From Cellulomonas sp. (GTDB taxonomy: Bacteria; Actinomycetota; Actinomycetes; Actinomycetales; Cellulomonadaceae): a DNA stretch of 64,000 nucleotides. Where the stretch lies: positions 51,255 to 115,254 of the forward strand of contig NZ_JAGIBD010000021.1 in NCBI RefSeq assembly GCF_017744555.1, written 5' to 3'. Shown one piece after another: positions 43,793 through 53,208 of the stretch. The notes beneath the pieces were generated by a model, which had not been told where the DNA came from, searched no databases, and saw only the letters and a program-made list of their open reading frames with translations. Both the position numbers and the translations under genes were made by a program. Within the stretch, counting starts at the first letter, position 1; the number at the start of each line of letters is the position of its first letter.

Positions 43793-44851
43793 ATGAGGTG
43801 GGACGGCCAGCGGCTGACCGCGGAGCGCGACGAGGGGACCCTGCCGGGACTGCCGCTCGCCGGGCTCGTCCGCACGGTGCGGACCCCGGAGTTCGCCGGC
43901 GTCACGTTCCACGAGGTGCTCTGCCGGAGCGCGCTCAACAAGGTGCCGGCGGCGTCGCAGATGCCGTTCCGGTGGACGATCAACCCGACGCGCGGCTGCC
44001 TGCACGCGTGCACGTACTGCTTCGCGCGCCCCACGCACGAGTACCTGGAGCTCGGCGCGGGCGTCGACTTCGAGACGCAGATCGTCGTCAAGACGAACGT
44101 CGTCGAGGTGCTGCGCGCCGAGCTCGCCCGGCGTTCCTGGAGCCACGAGCACGTCGCGCTCGGCACCAACACCGACCCCTACCAGCGGGTGGAGGGCCGG
44201 TACCGGCTCATGCCCGGGATCATCGCAGCCCTCGCCGGCAGCGGGACGCCGCTGTCCATCCTCACCAAGGGCACGCTGCTGCGTCGGGACCTTCCGCTGC
44301 TCGTCGAGGCGGCGGACCAGGTGCCGGTCGGGCTCGGCGTCTCGCTCGCGGTGGGCGACGAGACGCTGCAGCAGGTGGTGGAGCCGGGCACGCCGACGCC
44401 GCGGGCTCGGCTCGACCTCATCCGGGCGGTGCGCGAGGCCGGGCTGCCGTGCGGCGTCATGGTGGCGCCCGTGATGCCGTGGCTCACCGACGGCGCGGAC
44501 CAGCTCGACGACCTGCTGACCCGGCTGGCGGACGCCGGCGCCACGGGCGTGACCGTGCTGCCGCTGCACCTGCGCGGGTCGGTCAAGCCGCTGTTCCTGC
44601 AGTGGCTCGCCGAGCACGAGCCGCACCTCGTCGGCCGGTACGAGGCGCTGTACGGCCCACGGTCGTCCGTCCCGCCCGAGTACTCGCGGTGGCTGCGAGA
44701 CCGCGTCGCGCCGCTGCTCGCCCGGCACGGCTTCGCGTCGTCGGCGGGACACCGGTCGCAGCGGGGCGAGGGTTCCTACCCGGTCGGCAGCATCCCGTGG
44801 GGACGCGCCGAGGCGCCCGACCCGCAGGTCGCGCAGCCGACGCTGTTCTGA
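43793..44851 (+). CDS. Rv2578c-family radical SAM protein under SOS control
   Basis: A radical SAM enzyme of 352 residues with the [4Fe-4S] motif C69-x3-C73-x2-C76 (CLHACTYCF) and typical strands LGTNTDPYQRVEGRY and GVMVAPVMPWLTD. This actinobacterial family is distantly related to spore photoproduct lyase-type proteins (Rv2578c in M. tuberculosis), and its reaction is unknown. A perfect LexA box sits 9 bases before the ATG, so the gene should be induced by DNA damage. That makes a repair role, for example on a DNA lesion, a reasonable inference. No other repair gene is adjacent. Confidence 0.88.
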   Translation: MRWDGQRLTAERDEGTLPGLPLAGLVRTVRTPEFAGVTFHEVLCRSALNKVPAASQMPFRWTINPTRGCLHACTYCFARPTHEYLELGAGVDFETQIVVKTNVVEVLRAELARRSWSHEHVALGTNTDPYQRVEGRYRLMPGIIAALAGSGTPLSILTKGTLLRRDLPLLVEAADQVPVGLGVSLAVGDETLQQVVEPGTPTPRARLDLIRAVREAGLPCGVMVAPVMPWLTDGADQLDDLLTRLADAGATGVTVLPLHLRGSVKPLFLQWLAEHEPHLVGRYEALYGPRSSVPPEYSRWLRDRVAPLLARHGFASSAGHRSQRGEGSYPVGSIPWGRAEAPDPQVAQPTLF

Positions 44852-44913
44852 CCGCTCGGCGCGCTGACCGTCCGACGGGTCTGATGGACGGCGTCGTGGC
44901 GCACGGCGGGCAC

Positions 44914-44919
44914 TAGGAT
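44914..44919 (+). promoter_or_regulatory. -10 box (TAGGAT) for aspS
   Basis: TAGGAT fits the TANNNT pattern 51 bases upstream of aspS. The leader between is short and I see no riboswitch in it. Confidence 0.4.
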
Positions 44920-44970
44920 CGTGCGGGCGCCCGGTGGGCGCGACCCAACCCCGACCCCGAAGGACCTTCC

Positions 44971-46761
44971 GTGCTCCGCACCCACACGGCCGGCTCGCTG
45001 CGAGCCGAGCACATCGGCACCACCGTCACCCTCACGGGCTGGGTGGACCGCCGCCGGGATCACGGCGGCGTGGCGTTCGTCGACCTGCGGGACGCGTCGG
45101 GCATCGCGCAGGTGGTCATCCGGGACGAGTCCGTGGCGCACGGGCTCCGCGCGGAGTACGTGCTGCAGGTGACGGGCGTCGTGGGTCGCCGCCCGGAGGG
45201 CAACGAGAACCCGCACCTCGCCACGGGCGAGATCGAGCTCGTCGCGTCGAAGGTCGTGGTGCTCAACGAGGCCGCGCCGCTGCCGTTCCAGGTGTCGTCG
45301 TCGCTCGACGAGCCGGTCGGCGAGGAGGCGCGCCTCAAGCACCGCTACCTCGACCTGCGCCGGCCTGCGCCGGCGCGGGCGATGCGCCTGCGCGCCAAGG
45401 CGAACCAGGCGGCTCGCGCGGTGCTCGACGCGCAGGACTTCGTCGAGGTCGAGACGCCCACGCTCACACGCTCCACGCCGGAGGGCGCCCGCGACTTCCT
45501 GGTGCCCGCGCGGCTGGCGCCCGGCTCCTGGTACGCGCTCCCGCAGTCGCCCCAGCTGTTCAAGCAGCTCCTCATGGTCGGCGGTCTCGAGCGGTACTAC
45601 CAGATCGCCCGCTGCTACCGCGACGAGGACTTCCGCGCCGACCGGCAGCCGGAGTTCACGCAGCTCGACGTCGAGATGAGCTTCGTGGAGCAGGACGACG
45701 TGATCGCGCTCGGCGAGCAGATCATCGTCGCGCTGTGGCGCCTCATCGACGTCGAGATCCCCACGCCGATCCGCCGCATGACGTTCGCCGACGCGATGGC
45801 CCGCTACGGGAGCGACAAGCCGGACCTGAGGTTCGGGCTCGAGCTCACCGAGCTGACCGAGTACTTCCGCGAGACGCCGTTCCGCGTGTTCCAGGCCCCG
45901 TACGTCGGTGCCGTGGTCCAGCCCGGTGGCGCCTCGACCCCGCGGCGTGGCTTCGACGCGTGGCAGGACTGGGCGAAGCAGCGCGGCGCGAAGGGCCTCG
46001 CGTACGTGACGGTCGGTGAGGACGGCGAGCTCGGCGGCCCGGTCGCCAAGAACATCACCGAGTCCGAGCGTGCAGGTCTGGCCGCGGCCGTCGGCGCGAG
46101 CCCGGGCGACGCGATCTTCTTCGCCGCCGGGTCCGTGTCCGACGCGCGCGCGCTGCTCGGTGCCGCGCGCCTCGAGATCGGCCGTCGCGGCGGGCTCATC
46201 GACGAGGACGCGTGGGAGTTCGTCTGGGTCGTCGACGCGCCGCTGTTCAAGCCCACGGGCGAGGACGACGACGTGGCGGTCGGCGGCGGCGCCTGGACGG
46301 CCGTGCACCACGCGTTCACGTCGCCGACGCCCGAGTGGATCGACACGTTCGAGCAGGACCCGGGCGCGGCGCTCGCCTACGCGTACGACATCGTCTGCAA
46401 CGGCAACGAGATCGGCGGCGGCTCGATCCGTATCCACCGTCGTGACGTGCAGGAGCGCGTGTTCGACGTCATGGGCATCGGTCCCGCCGAGGCGCAGGAG
46501 AAGTTCGGCTTCCTGCTCGACGCGTTCCAGTTCGGCGCCCCGCCGCACGGCGGTATCGCGTTCGGCTGGGACCGGATCGTCGCGCTCCTGACGAAGTCGG
46601 AGTCGATCCGCGACGTCATCGCGTTCCCGAAGTCGGGCGGCGGGTACGACCCGCTGACGGCCGCGCCGGCGCCCATCACGCCCGAGCAGCGCCGGGAGGC
46701 CGGGGTCGACGCGAAGCCGAAGCCGGCTGCGCCGGCGGCGGGGGAGCAGCCGACCGCGTGA
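44971..46761 (+). CDS. aspS: Aspartyl-tRNA synthetase (bacterial type)
   Basis: A class II synthetase of 596 residues: the N-terminal OB fold with [19 protein letters not shown], the catalytic core with [21 protein letters not shown] and [20 protein letters not shown], the bacterial GAD insertion (about residues 300-410), and [17 protein letters not shown] followed by [12 protein letters not shown] (motif 3). GTG 44971 follows AAGGA. Whether it also charges tRNA-Asn cannot be read from this alone. The stop overlaps the acetyltransferase start. Confidence 0.95.
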   Translation: MLRTHTAGSLRAEHIGTTVTLTGWVDRRRDHGGVAFVDLRDASGIAQVVIRDESVAHGLRAEYVLQVTGVVGRRPEGNENPHLATGEIELVASKVVVLNEAAPLPFQVSSSLDEPVGEEARLKHRYLDLRRPAPARAMRLRAKANQAARAVLDAQDFVEVETPTLTRSTPEGARDFLVPARLAPGSWYALPQSPQLFKQLLMVGGLERYYQIARCYRDEDFRADRQPEFTQLDVEMSFVEQDDVIALGEQIIVALWRLIDVEIPTPIRRMTFADAMARYGSDKPDLRFGLELTELTEYFRETPFRVFQAPYVGAVVQPGGASTPRRGFDAWQDWAKQRGAKGLAYVTVGEDGELGGPVAKNITESERAGLAAAVGASPGDAIFFAAGSVSDARALLGAARLEIGRRGGLIDEDAWEFVWVVDAPLFKPTGEDDDVAVGGGAWTAVHHAFTSPTPEWIDTFEQDPGAALAYAYDIVCNGNEIGGGSIRIHRRDVQERVFDVMGIGPAEAQEKFGFLLDAFQFGAPPHGGIAFGWDRIVALLTKSESIRDVIAFPKSGGGYDPLTAAPAPITPEQRREAGVDAKPKPAAPAAGEQPTA

Positions 46762-47558
46762 GCAGCCTGCTCGACGGGCTCCCCGAGGGCTGGCGACGGC
46801 ACCGCATGCTCGACGGGCTCGACGCGCGCTGGCAGGACGCCGTCGTCGTCGGCGACGACCGTGCGGTGCTGCTCGCGTCTCCGTCGCCGCGAGGCCCGTT
46901 CGTGCTGGTCCTCGGCGCCGGTCCCGAGGCCGGGCGGCTCCTGACCGACGTCGTCGCGCGCCGCCAGGAGCCCGGCTCGCCGCTCGCGCGTGCGGGGTTC
47001 GTCGACCATGCCGCGTGGCTCAACGTCACGCGCGCGGCCGAGGTGCCCGCCGCGGTGCTGCTCGCCTTGGGACTTGCGCCGTTCTCCGTGTGGGACTGGC
47101 TGTCGACGGACCAGGCACCGCCTGCGCACGACGATGAGCCGACCGTGCGGCGACTCGATCCCGGTACGGAGGCGGACGCCATCCGTGCCTGCCTGGCGCT
47201 GGGGAACCCGGGAACGTCCGCCGACCCCACGCGGCCCGGAGAGGCGGGCTGGTGGGGCGTCGACGGACCGGGCGGTCTGCTCGGCGTCGTCGGTGCGACG
47301 TCGCGGGGCGTCCGCGGTCGTGCGTCGTGGCACGTGCACGGGCTCGGTGTCGTGCCGGACGCGCGCACGGGCGGCCTCGGAACGGCCCTGACCAGGGCGG
47401 CGGTGCGCCAGGCCTTCGCCGACGGCGTGGCGTTCGTGAGCCTCGGGATGTATGCCCAGAACGCGGTGGCCCGCCGGCTCTACACCCGGCTGGGCTTCAC
47501 GATCGACGCGGAGCTCGCCTCGTTCGGGCCCGCGGGTGCCGAGCGGCCTCCTGCCTGA
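46758..47558 (+). CDS. GNAT-family acetyltransferase
   Basis: The 266-residue protein has a C-terminal GNAT fold: the acetyl-CoA loop in [21 protein letters not shown] (Q/R-x-x-G-x-G/A form) and the final strand [16 protein letters not shown]. The first half is a divergent helical or second GNAT-like domain. The acceptor is unknown. GTG 46758 overlaps the aspS stop, a coupling often seen for actinobacterial acetyltransferases of this kind. The 96 bases after it to the convergent MMPL gene contain nothing I can name. Confidence 0.8.
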   Translation: MSSLLDGLPEGWRRHRMLDGLDARWQDAVVVGDDRAVLLASPSPRGPFVLVLGAGPEAGRLLTDVVARRQEPGSPLARAGFVDHAAWLNVTRAAEVPAAVLLALGLAPFSVWDWLSTDQAPPAHDDEPTVRRLDPGTEADAIRACLALGNPGTSADPTRPGEAGWWGVDGPGGLLGVVGATSRGVRGRASWHVHGLGVVPDARTGGLGTALTRAAVRQAFADGVAFVSLGMYAQNAVARRLYTRLGFTIDAELASFGPAGAERPPA

Positions 47559-47654
47559 GTCCGGCCGGTCCCACCAGCTGCGTTCTCGCCGGGCCTGTCG
47601 TGGGATCCCGACGCGGTGTCCTCGTCGACGGGCAGAACCGGCACGGTGCCTCTC

Positions 47655-49898
47655 TCAGTGCGTGATCGAGAACCGGGCGTGCAGCCGGCGCAGGAACCGC
47701 GGCGCCCACCAGTTGGCCCGGCCGAGGATCGTCATGGTCGCGGGCACGAGCAGGAGCCGGACGAGGGTCGCGTCGACGAGCACCGCGACGGCCAGCGAGA
47801 AGCCGACCTCCTTGATCACGAGCATCCGCCCGGCGACGAAGCCGGCGAACACGACGATGACGATCGCCGCGGCCGACGTGATGATCCGCCCGGACCGTTG
47901 CAGGCCGAGGCGCACCGCGACGTCGTTGGGCCGACCGGCGTCGTACAGCTCCTTGATCCGGGACAGCAGGAACACCTCGTAGTCCATCGCGAGCCCGAAC
48001 GCGAACGCGATGACCATCGCGACCACGTACGTCTCGATGCCGCCCGTGGACGTGAAGCCGAGCAGGCCGGACAGGTGCCCGTCCTGGAAGACCCACACGA
48101 GGACCCCGAGCGACGCGGCGAGCGAGACCGCATTGGTCAGCAGCGCCTTGACGGGGATCACCACCGACCCCGTCATGAGGAAGAGCAGCACGAGGGTCGC
48201 CAGCGCGACGATGCCGATCGCCAGGCGCGCCCGGTCCTTCAGGGCGTCGGTGAAGTCGATCTGCGTCGCGGCCTGACCCGTTGTCCAGGTCGGGAACGGT
48301 GCGTCAAGGGCCCTGACCTCCTGCACGACCTCCCGCGCGACCGGACCGCCTGGGTCGTCGGTGTCGGGCCGCACGCCGATCACGACGTGCGAGCCGATCA
48401 CGGACGGCGGGTCGACCGACGCGACGCCGTCGAGGTCCTCGAGCGTCGCGGCCCATGCGGTCGCCTCGTCGAGCGTGGCCTCCGCGACGACCGTGACGGC
48501 GGGCGTGGTCGACGCGGGGTACTGGTCGGCGAGCAGGTCGACGAACTCCCGTTGCGTGCTGCCGGCGGGCAGCAGCTCCGTCGTGGAGTTGCGCAGCTCG
48601 ATGTGCCGCAGGGGGAGCGCGAGCAGCCCGAGCAGCGCGAGGCACCCGAGCAGCACCCACCACGGGTGGCGCTGCACGCGCTCCGTGCTCCGCGAGAACG
48701 CGCCCTCCTCGGACTGCACGTCCGACGTCCGGGCGAGGATCGAGCGCAGCCCGGGGATCCGCGCGAGGATGCTCGGCCGGATCAGCCGCCGGCCCGCGAG
48801 CACCACCAGCGCGGGCACGAGCGTCACGGCGGTCGCGACGGCGACGACGATCACGGCGACGCCGGCGGCACCGACCGCGCGCAGGATCTGCGGCCGGAAC
48901 ACGAGCAGCCCCGCGATCGAGATCGCGACGATGACCGCGGAGAACGTCACGGTCCGCCCGGCGGTCGCCATGGTCCGTTCGAGCGCCTGGATCACGGCGC
49001 CGTCGCCACGCCGTCGACGGCTGCCCTCGCCGCCGTCCTCGTCGACGAGACGGTGCAGCTCCTCGCGGAACCGGGACACGATGAGCAGCCCGTAGTCGAT
49101 CGACAGGCCGAGGCCGAGCAGCGTGACGACGTTGACGACGGACGCGTCGAGGTCGAGCACGTACGAGAAGCCGAGCAGCACGGCGAGGCCGCCGGCGATG
49201 GAGGCGAGCGCACCGGCCATCGGCATCGCGGCGGCGAGGAACCCGCCGAACACCAGCACCATGATGAGCAGCGCGATCGGCAGCGCGATGGTCTCGCCCG
49301 TGCGCAGGTCGGTCTCGACCTGCGTGTTGATCGCGCCGACGATCAGGGTGGTCCCGCCGACGATCCCGGTGACGTCCGGGGCGACGTCGCGCAGGTCGTC
49401 GGGCACCTGCTCGAGGCGTTGCTCGACGTCGTCGAGGGCCGTCTTGCGCGCGTCCTCGCCGAGGTCGGGGGAGAGCTCGACGACCACGAGGAAGCCGTCG
49501 CCGTCCTTCGCGACGAGCGGTGCCGCCGCCTGGTTCGTCACTCCGCCGGGCAGCGCGAGCGGGTCGATGACGGCGGTGACGCCGTCGATCGCCGCGAGGT
49601 CCTCGCGTGCGGGCGCGAACGCGGTCGCGACCTCGGGGTCGGCCGGGTCGACGCCCTGCAGCACGAGCGTGAGCGACGACCCGCGTGCGCCGCTGGCCTC
49701 GAGGATGGCCTGCGCCTGCTCGCTCTGCGACCCGGGGACCCCGGGGGCGCCCGACGTCAGCCGGTCGAACAGGCTCTCGCCGTGCACGCCGAACACCGCG
49801 AGGGCGTAGCCCGCCACGGCGACCACCACCCAGACGAGCACGGTGAGACGGGGGTGGTGGGCCACGGTGCGGCCGAGTCGCGCGAACACGCCGGTCAT
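47655..49898 (-). CDS. MMPL/RND-family membrane transporter
   Basis: The 747-residue protein has two similar halves. Each has a transmembrane helix, a large extracytoplasmic domain and a bundle of five helices. The [20 protein letters not shown] motif in the first half and [19 protein letters not shown] in the second carry the Asp-Tyr pairs used for proton coupling in MMPL proteins. In actinobacteria these transporters export lipids, drugs or glycolipid precursors. The substrate is unknown. ATG 49898 begins 137 bases from the divergent rarA start. Confidence 0.92.
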   Translation of the reverse strand: MTGVFARLGRTVAHHPRLTVLVWVVVAVAGYALAVFGVHGESLFDRLTSGAPGVPGSQSEQAQAILEASGARGSSLTLVLQGVDPADPEVATAFAPAREDLAAIDGVTAVIDPLALPGGVTNQAAAPLVAKDGDGFLVVVELSPDLGEDARKTALDDVEQRLEQVPDDLRDVAPDVTGIVGGTTLIVGAINTQVETDLRTGETIALPIALLIMVLVFGGFLAAAMPMAGALASIAGGLAVLLGFSYVLDLDASVVNVVTLLGLGLSIDYGLLIVSRFREELHRLVDEDGGEGSRRRRGDGAVIQALERTMATAGRTVTFSAVIVAISIAGLLVFRPQILRAVGAAGVAVIVVAVATAVTLVPALVVLAGRRLIRPSILARIPGLRSILARTSDVQSEEGAFSRSTERVQRHPWWVLLGCLALLGLLALPLRHIELRNSTTELLPAGSTQREFVDLLADQYPASTTPAVTVVAEATLDEATAWAATLEDLDGVASVDPPSVIGSHVVIGVRPDTDDPGGPVAREVVQEVRALDAPFPTWTTGQAATQIDFTDALKDRARLAIGIVALATLVLLFLMTGSVVIPVKALLTNAVSLAASLGVLVWVFQDGHLSGLLGFTSTGGIETYVVAMVIAFAFGLAMDYEVFLLSRIKELYDAGRPNDVAVRLGLQRSGRIITSAAAIVIVVFAGFVAGRMLVIKEVGFSLAVAVLVDATLVRLLLVPATMTILGRANWWAPRFLRRLHARFSITH

Positions 49899-50000
49899 CG
49901 TCGCAGGTCGACGCCCGGCGGCGCACGCCCTCGGCCGCCGCGGGGCGGATGGGTCACCCGCGCCGCCCGCCCGCGCGGCGGGGACGTGCCGAGGCGCGGT

Positions 50001-50029
50001 CCGACACCGTCGGTGGGCGTGCGTACCCT
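50001..50029 (+). promoter_or_regulatory. Leaderless promoter of rarA
   Basis: CCGACA (50001-50006), 17 bases, then TACCCT (50024-50029), 6 bases before the rarA ATG. No Shine-Dalgarno is present. Confidence 0.55.
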
Positions 50030-50035
50030 GCCCGC

Positions 50036-51409
50036 ATGGACTTGTTCGACTCCGTCACGTCGACCGCCACCGGCGTGCCGGCCGTGGGGGCGAACGCGCC
50101 GCTGGCCGTGCGCATGCGGCCGCGCACGCTCGACGAGGTCGCGGGCCAGTCGCACCTGCTCGTCGCGGGGTCGCCGCTGCGCCGGCTGGTCGAGCCCGCG
50201 AACGACGCCGCTCGCCGCGCGGCGCCGACCTCGGTCGTGCTGTGGGGCCCGCCGGGCACCGGGAAGACGACGCTCGCGTACCTGATCGCCGCGACGTCGG
50301 GCCGCCGTTTCGTCGAGCTCTCGGCGGTCACCGCGGGCGTCAAGGACGTGCGCGCGGTCATCGAGGACGCCCGCCGTCGCCTCGCGACGGACGGGTCGGA
50401 GACGGTCCTGTTCATCGACGAGGTGCACCGCTTCACCAAGGCCCAGCAGGACGCGCTGCTGCCGAGCGTGGAGAACCGCTGGGTCACGCTCGTCGCCGCG
50501 ACCACCGAGAACCCGTCGTTCTCGGTCAACTCCCCGCTCCTGTCCCGCTCGCTGCTGCTCACGCTGCAGCCGCTGGGCACGGACGACGTGCGCACGCTGG
50601 TGCGCCGGGCGGTGGCCGACGAGCGCGGGCTCGGCGGGGCCGTCACGCTCGCGGAGGACGCCGAGGAGCACCTGCTGCGGCTCGCAGGCGGCGACGCGCG
50701 CAAGGCGCTGACGATCCTCGAGGCGGCGGCCGGCGCGGCGCTGTCGGACGAGCAGGCGGGGGAGGACCCGGTGCTCGTCGACCTGGCGACGGTGGAGCGG
50801 GCGATCGACGTGGCGGCGGTGCGCTACGACCGCGACGGCGACCAGCACTACGACGTGATCAGTGCGTTCATCAAGTCGGTGCGCGGCTCGGACGTCGACG
50901 CGTCGCTGCACTACCTCGCCCGCATGATCGCGGCGGGGGAGGACCCCCGGTTCATCGCCCGCCGGATCGTGATCTCGGCCGCCGAGGACGTGGGGATGGC
51001 CGACCCGAGCGCGCTGCAGACGGCCGTCGCGGCGGCCCAGGCGGTCGCGCTGATCGGCATGCCCGAGGCGCGCATCATCCTCGCCGAGGCGGTCGTGCAC
51101 CTCGCGACGGCGCCGAAGTCGAACGCGGCGTACAACGGCATCAACAAGGCGCTGGCGGACGTGCAGGCCGGCCGGCTCGGCTCGGTGCCGTCGCACCTGC
51201 GCGACGCGCACTACCCTGGCGCGCGCCAGCTCGGGCACGGCACGGGCTACGTGTACACGCACGACGAGCCGCACGCGGTCGCCGCGCAGCAGTACCTGCC
51301 GGACGAGCTGGTCGGCACGCGGTACTACCAACCGAGCGACCGGGGCTACGAGCGGCAGGTCGCGGAACGGCTGGAGCGGGTGCGCTCGATCCTCGAGTCC
51401 CGCGACTGA
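50036..51409 (+). CDS. rarA: Replication-associated recombination protein A (MgsA/RarA AAA+ ATPase)
   Basis: A clamp-loader-like AAA+ protein of 457 residues: Walker [10 protein letters not shown] at 71-79, Walker [10 protein letters not shown], sensor 1 [12 protein letters not shown], and the C-terminal tetramerisation part ([26 protein letters not shown]). It acts at stalled replication forks and gaps. The ATG at 50036 follows a -10 box directly, suggesting a leaderless mRNA. It is divergent from the MMPL gene and followed by rpsD behind its own promoter. Confidence 0.95.
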   Translation: MDLFDSVTSTATGVPAVGANAPLAVRMRPRTLDEVAGQSHLLVAGSPLRRLVEPANDAARRAAPTSVVLWGPPGTGKTTLAYLIAATSGRRFVELSAVTAGVKDVRAVIEDARRRLATDGSETVLFIDEVHRFTKAQQDALLPSVENRWVTLVAATTENPSFSVNSPLLSRSLLLTLQPLGTDDVRTLVRRAVADERGLGGAVTLAEDAEEHLLRLAGGDARKALTILEAAAGAALSDEQAGEDPVLVDLATVERAIDVAAVRYDRDGDQHYDVISAFIKSVRGSDVDASLHYLARMIAAGEDPRFIARRIVISAAEDVGMADPSALQTAVAAAQAVALIGMPEARIILAEAVVHLATAPKSNAAYNGINKALADVQAGRLGSVPSHLRDAHYPGARQLGHGTGYVYTHDEPHAVAAQQYLPDELVGTRYYQPSDRGYERQVAERLERVRSILESRD

Positions 51410-51419
51410 ACGGCCCGGA

Positions 51420-51449
51420 TTCGGCTCGGGGCCGTCAAGACGGTAAGGT
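51420..51449 (+). promoter_or_regulatory. Promoter of rpsD
   Basis: TTCGGC (51420-51425), 18 bases, then TAAGGT (51444-51449). The arrangement matches the tRNA-Val(CAC) promoter. It creates a leader of about 165 bases before rpsD. Confidence 0.55.
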
Positions 51450-51451
51450 AG

Positions 51452-51524
51452 CCAGGTCGTCCTCGGGACGGGCGCGCCTGCATGCAGCGCACCGGTCAGC
51501 GAGAGCAGGAGGACGACCACCTGG
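51452..51524 (+). promoter_or_regulatory. Structured leader RNA of rpsD, possible S4 autoregulation site
   Basis: GGTCGTCCTC (51455-51464) and GAGGACGACC (51509-51518) form a perfect 10-base stem closing a 44-base loop. An alternative pairing of CCAGGT (51452-51457) with ACCTGG (51519-51524) uses part of the same bases. Two competing pairings in the first part of a ribosomal-protein mRNA suggest feedback control by S4. I cannot match it to a named RNA family. Confidence 0.4.
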
Positions 51525-51623
51525 GGCCTTAGCCGCGCAGCACCCGCCGCGCACCACGGTCGGCCCCACGCCCGCCGGGTCTCCGTCGCGGGTGTGACGT
51601 CAACAACGACAGGAAGTATCTCT

Positions 51624-52250
51624 GTGAGCAGTGTGACCCGCTCGCGTCGCCAGGTCCGCCTGAGCCGCGCGCTCGGCCTGGCCCTGACGCCCAAGGCCGT
51701 CAAGCACTTCGAGAAGCGCCCCTACCCGCCCGGTGAGCACGGCCGTGCCCGTCGCCGGACCGAGTCGGACTACGCCGTCCGTCTGCGCGAGAAGCAGCGT
51801 CTGCGCGCGCAGTACGCGCTCCGCGAGAAGCAGCTCGCCCGTGCGTACGAGGACGCCCGCAAGGCGCCGGGCCTGACCGGTGAGGCGCTCGTCGAGAACC
51901 TCGAGACGCGTCTCGACGCGCTCGTCCTGCGCTCGGGCTTCGCCCGCACCATCCTGCAGGCCCGCCAGGTCGTCGTGCACCGCCACGTGCTCGTCGACGG
52001 CAAGATCGTGGACCGCCCGTCGTTCCGCGTGAAGCCCGGCCAGACGCTGCAGATCAAGCCGAAGAGCCAGGCCACCGTGCCGTTCCAGGTCGCCGCCGCC
52101 GGTGCGCACCGCGACGTCCTGCCGGCCGTCCCGGGCTACCTCGACGTGCAGCTCGAGAAGCTGAGCGCCGTCCTGGTCCGCGCCCCCAAGCGCGCCGAGG
52201 TCCCCGTGACCTGCGAGGTCCAGCTGGTCGTCGAGTACTACGCCCGCTGA
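51624..52250 (+). CDS. rpsD: Small ribosomal subunit protein S4
   Basis: The 208-residue S4 protein has the PYPPGEHGR motif, LREKQRLRAQYALREKQL and the S4 RNA-binding domain (LETRLDALVLRSGFARTILQARQVVVHRHVLVDG in form). It is the stand-alone actinobacterial type without N-terminal zinc cysteines, located away from the alpha operon. S4 organises the 5' domain of 16S rRNA and is a known translational repressor elsewhere. GTG 51624 has AGGAAG 8 bases upstream. A perfect hairpin ends the transcript. Confidence 0.95.
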   Translation: MSSVTRSRRQVRLSRALGLALTPKAVKHFEKRPYPPGEHGRARRRTESDYAVRLREKQRLRAQYALREKQLARAYEDARKAPGLTGEALVENLETRLDALVLRSGFARTILQARQVVVHRHVLVDGKIVDRPSFRVKPGQTLQIKPKSQATVPFQVAAAGAHRDVLPAVPGYLDVQLEKLSAVLVRAPKRAEVPVTCEVQLVVEYYAR

Positions 52251-52260
52251 CCCAGGCTCC

Positions 52261-52300
52261 ACGAACGCCCCGCTGCGCACGTCGCACGCGGGGCGTTCGT
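52261..52300 (+). terminator. Terminator of rpsD
   Basis: ACGAACGCCCCGC (52261-52273) and GCGGGGCGTTCGT (52288-52300) form a perfect 13-base stem. The 14-base loop can pair further (TGCG/CGCA). Confidence 0.85.
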
Positions 52301-52406
52301 GCGTCAGGGGACGGTCGGCGCGGTCGGTGGCGTCGTGCGCGTGCGCGGCGGGTTCGTGGGTAGGGTTTCGGGCGGGGTCGTCGGGACCCCGGACTGGAGG
52401 GGTGGC

Positions 52407-52772
52407 ATGTCGGTCGGTGACGTCGCAGGCCTCATCGCGGCGGTCGCGTTCGTGGGGCTCGTCGGGTTCCTCGCCGTGCCGCTCGTCAAGCTGGGGCGGG
52501 CGTTCGACGGCGCCACCGCCTCTCTCAAGGAGCTGACGGACCACACGGTGCCCGTGCTCGACGAGACGGCGACGCTCGTCGCGTCGTCGAACACGCAGCT
52601 CGGCAACATCGACACCGTGACGACGGCAGCCGCACAGGTGTCGGAGAACGTCTCGGCGCTCACGTCGCTGTTCGCCGCGACCGTCGGTGCGCCGATGATC
52701 AAGGTCGCGGCGTTCTCGTACGGCGTGCGGCGCGCGCTGTCCGGGCTCACGGCTCCCCGTCGGGGCAAGTGA
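52407..52772 (+). CDS. DUF948 membrane protein
   Basis: The 121-residue protein has one membrane helix (residues about 5-25, [21 protein letters not shown]) and then a helical soluble part with Thr/Ser/Ala repeats ([21 protein letters not shown]), the mark of DUF948 proteins. ATG 52407 has GGAGGGG upstream; an in-frame start at 52299 lies inside the rpsD terminator and is unlikely. Together with the next gene it forms the DUF948-DUF6167 pair that precedes alaS in many actinobacteria. The role is unknown. Confidence 0.83.
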   Translation: MSVGDVAGLIAAVAFVGLVGFLAVPLVKLGRAFDGATASLKELTDHTVPVLDETATLVASSNTQLGNIDTVTTAAAQVSENVSALTSLFAATVGAPMIKVAAFSYGVRRALSGLTAPRRGK

Positions 52773-53128
52773 TGCGCAGGCTCGTATGGGTCGGGGTCGG
52801 CGTCGTCGCGACCGTGCTCGTGGTCCGCAAGGGCCGCCAGCTCGTCGACGCGTACGTCCCGGCAGGCACCACCGACGCCGTCCAGGGGGTAGGCCGGTTC
52901 ATGACGGCCGTCCGCACGGCGCAGCACGAGTTCCGCACCGGGATGGCCGAGCGCGAGGAGCAGCTCCGGCACGACCTGGTCGGCGACGTGGACGTCGAGG
53001 CGCTGCGCGCGCAGCGGCCGGAGCGGGTCGCCGACCTGCGCCGCACCTGGGGCGCACGCCGTGCCCGCGAGGACTGGACGGGCCCCACGGAGGACCCGGA
53101 CGACGACGACGGGTACGCCTTCTTCTGA
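52772..53128 (+). CDS. DUF6167-type small membrane protein
   Basis: A 118-residue protein with an N-terminal hydrophobic segment (residues about 4-19, [15 protein letters not shown]), then a helix containing [27 protein letters not shown], and a very acidic Asp-rich tail. ATG 52772 overlaps the DUF948 stop by one base; a GTG at 52769 would add one residue. Its constant place between DUF948 and alaS suggests a shared, still unknown envelope function. Confidence 0.75.
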   Translation: MRRLVWVGVGVVATVLVVRKGRQLVDAYVPAGTTDAVQGVGRFMTAVRTAQHEFRTGMAEREEQLRHDLVGDVDVEALRAQRPERVADLRRTWGARRAREDWTGPTEDPDDDDGYAFF

Positions 53129-53208
53129 CCCGAATGCCGTCGCCGAGCGGCGCACGACCGAGCACGATGTCCCGACCGGGACAGGACCGAACGACACACG
53201 AGGACACC

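Noticed and set aside
40637..44752. A 1,371-codon open frame on the minus strand across the cyclophilin, MBL-fold, hisS and radical SAM genes
   Set aside because: Only the cyclophilin part (from 41422) is real. The rest is antisense to well-recognised genes, a common artefact of high GC, where stop codons are rare.
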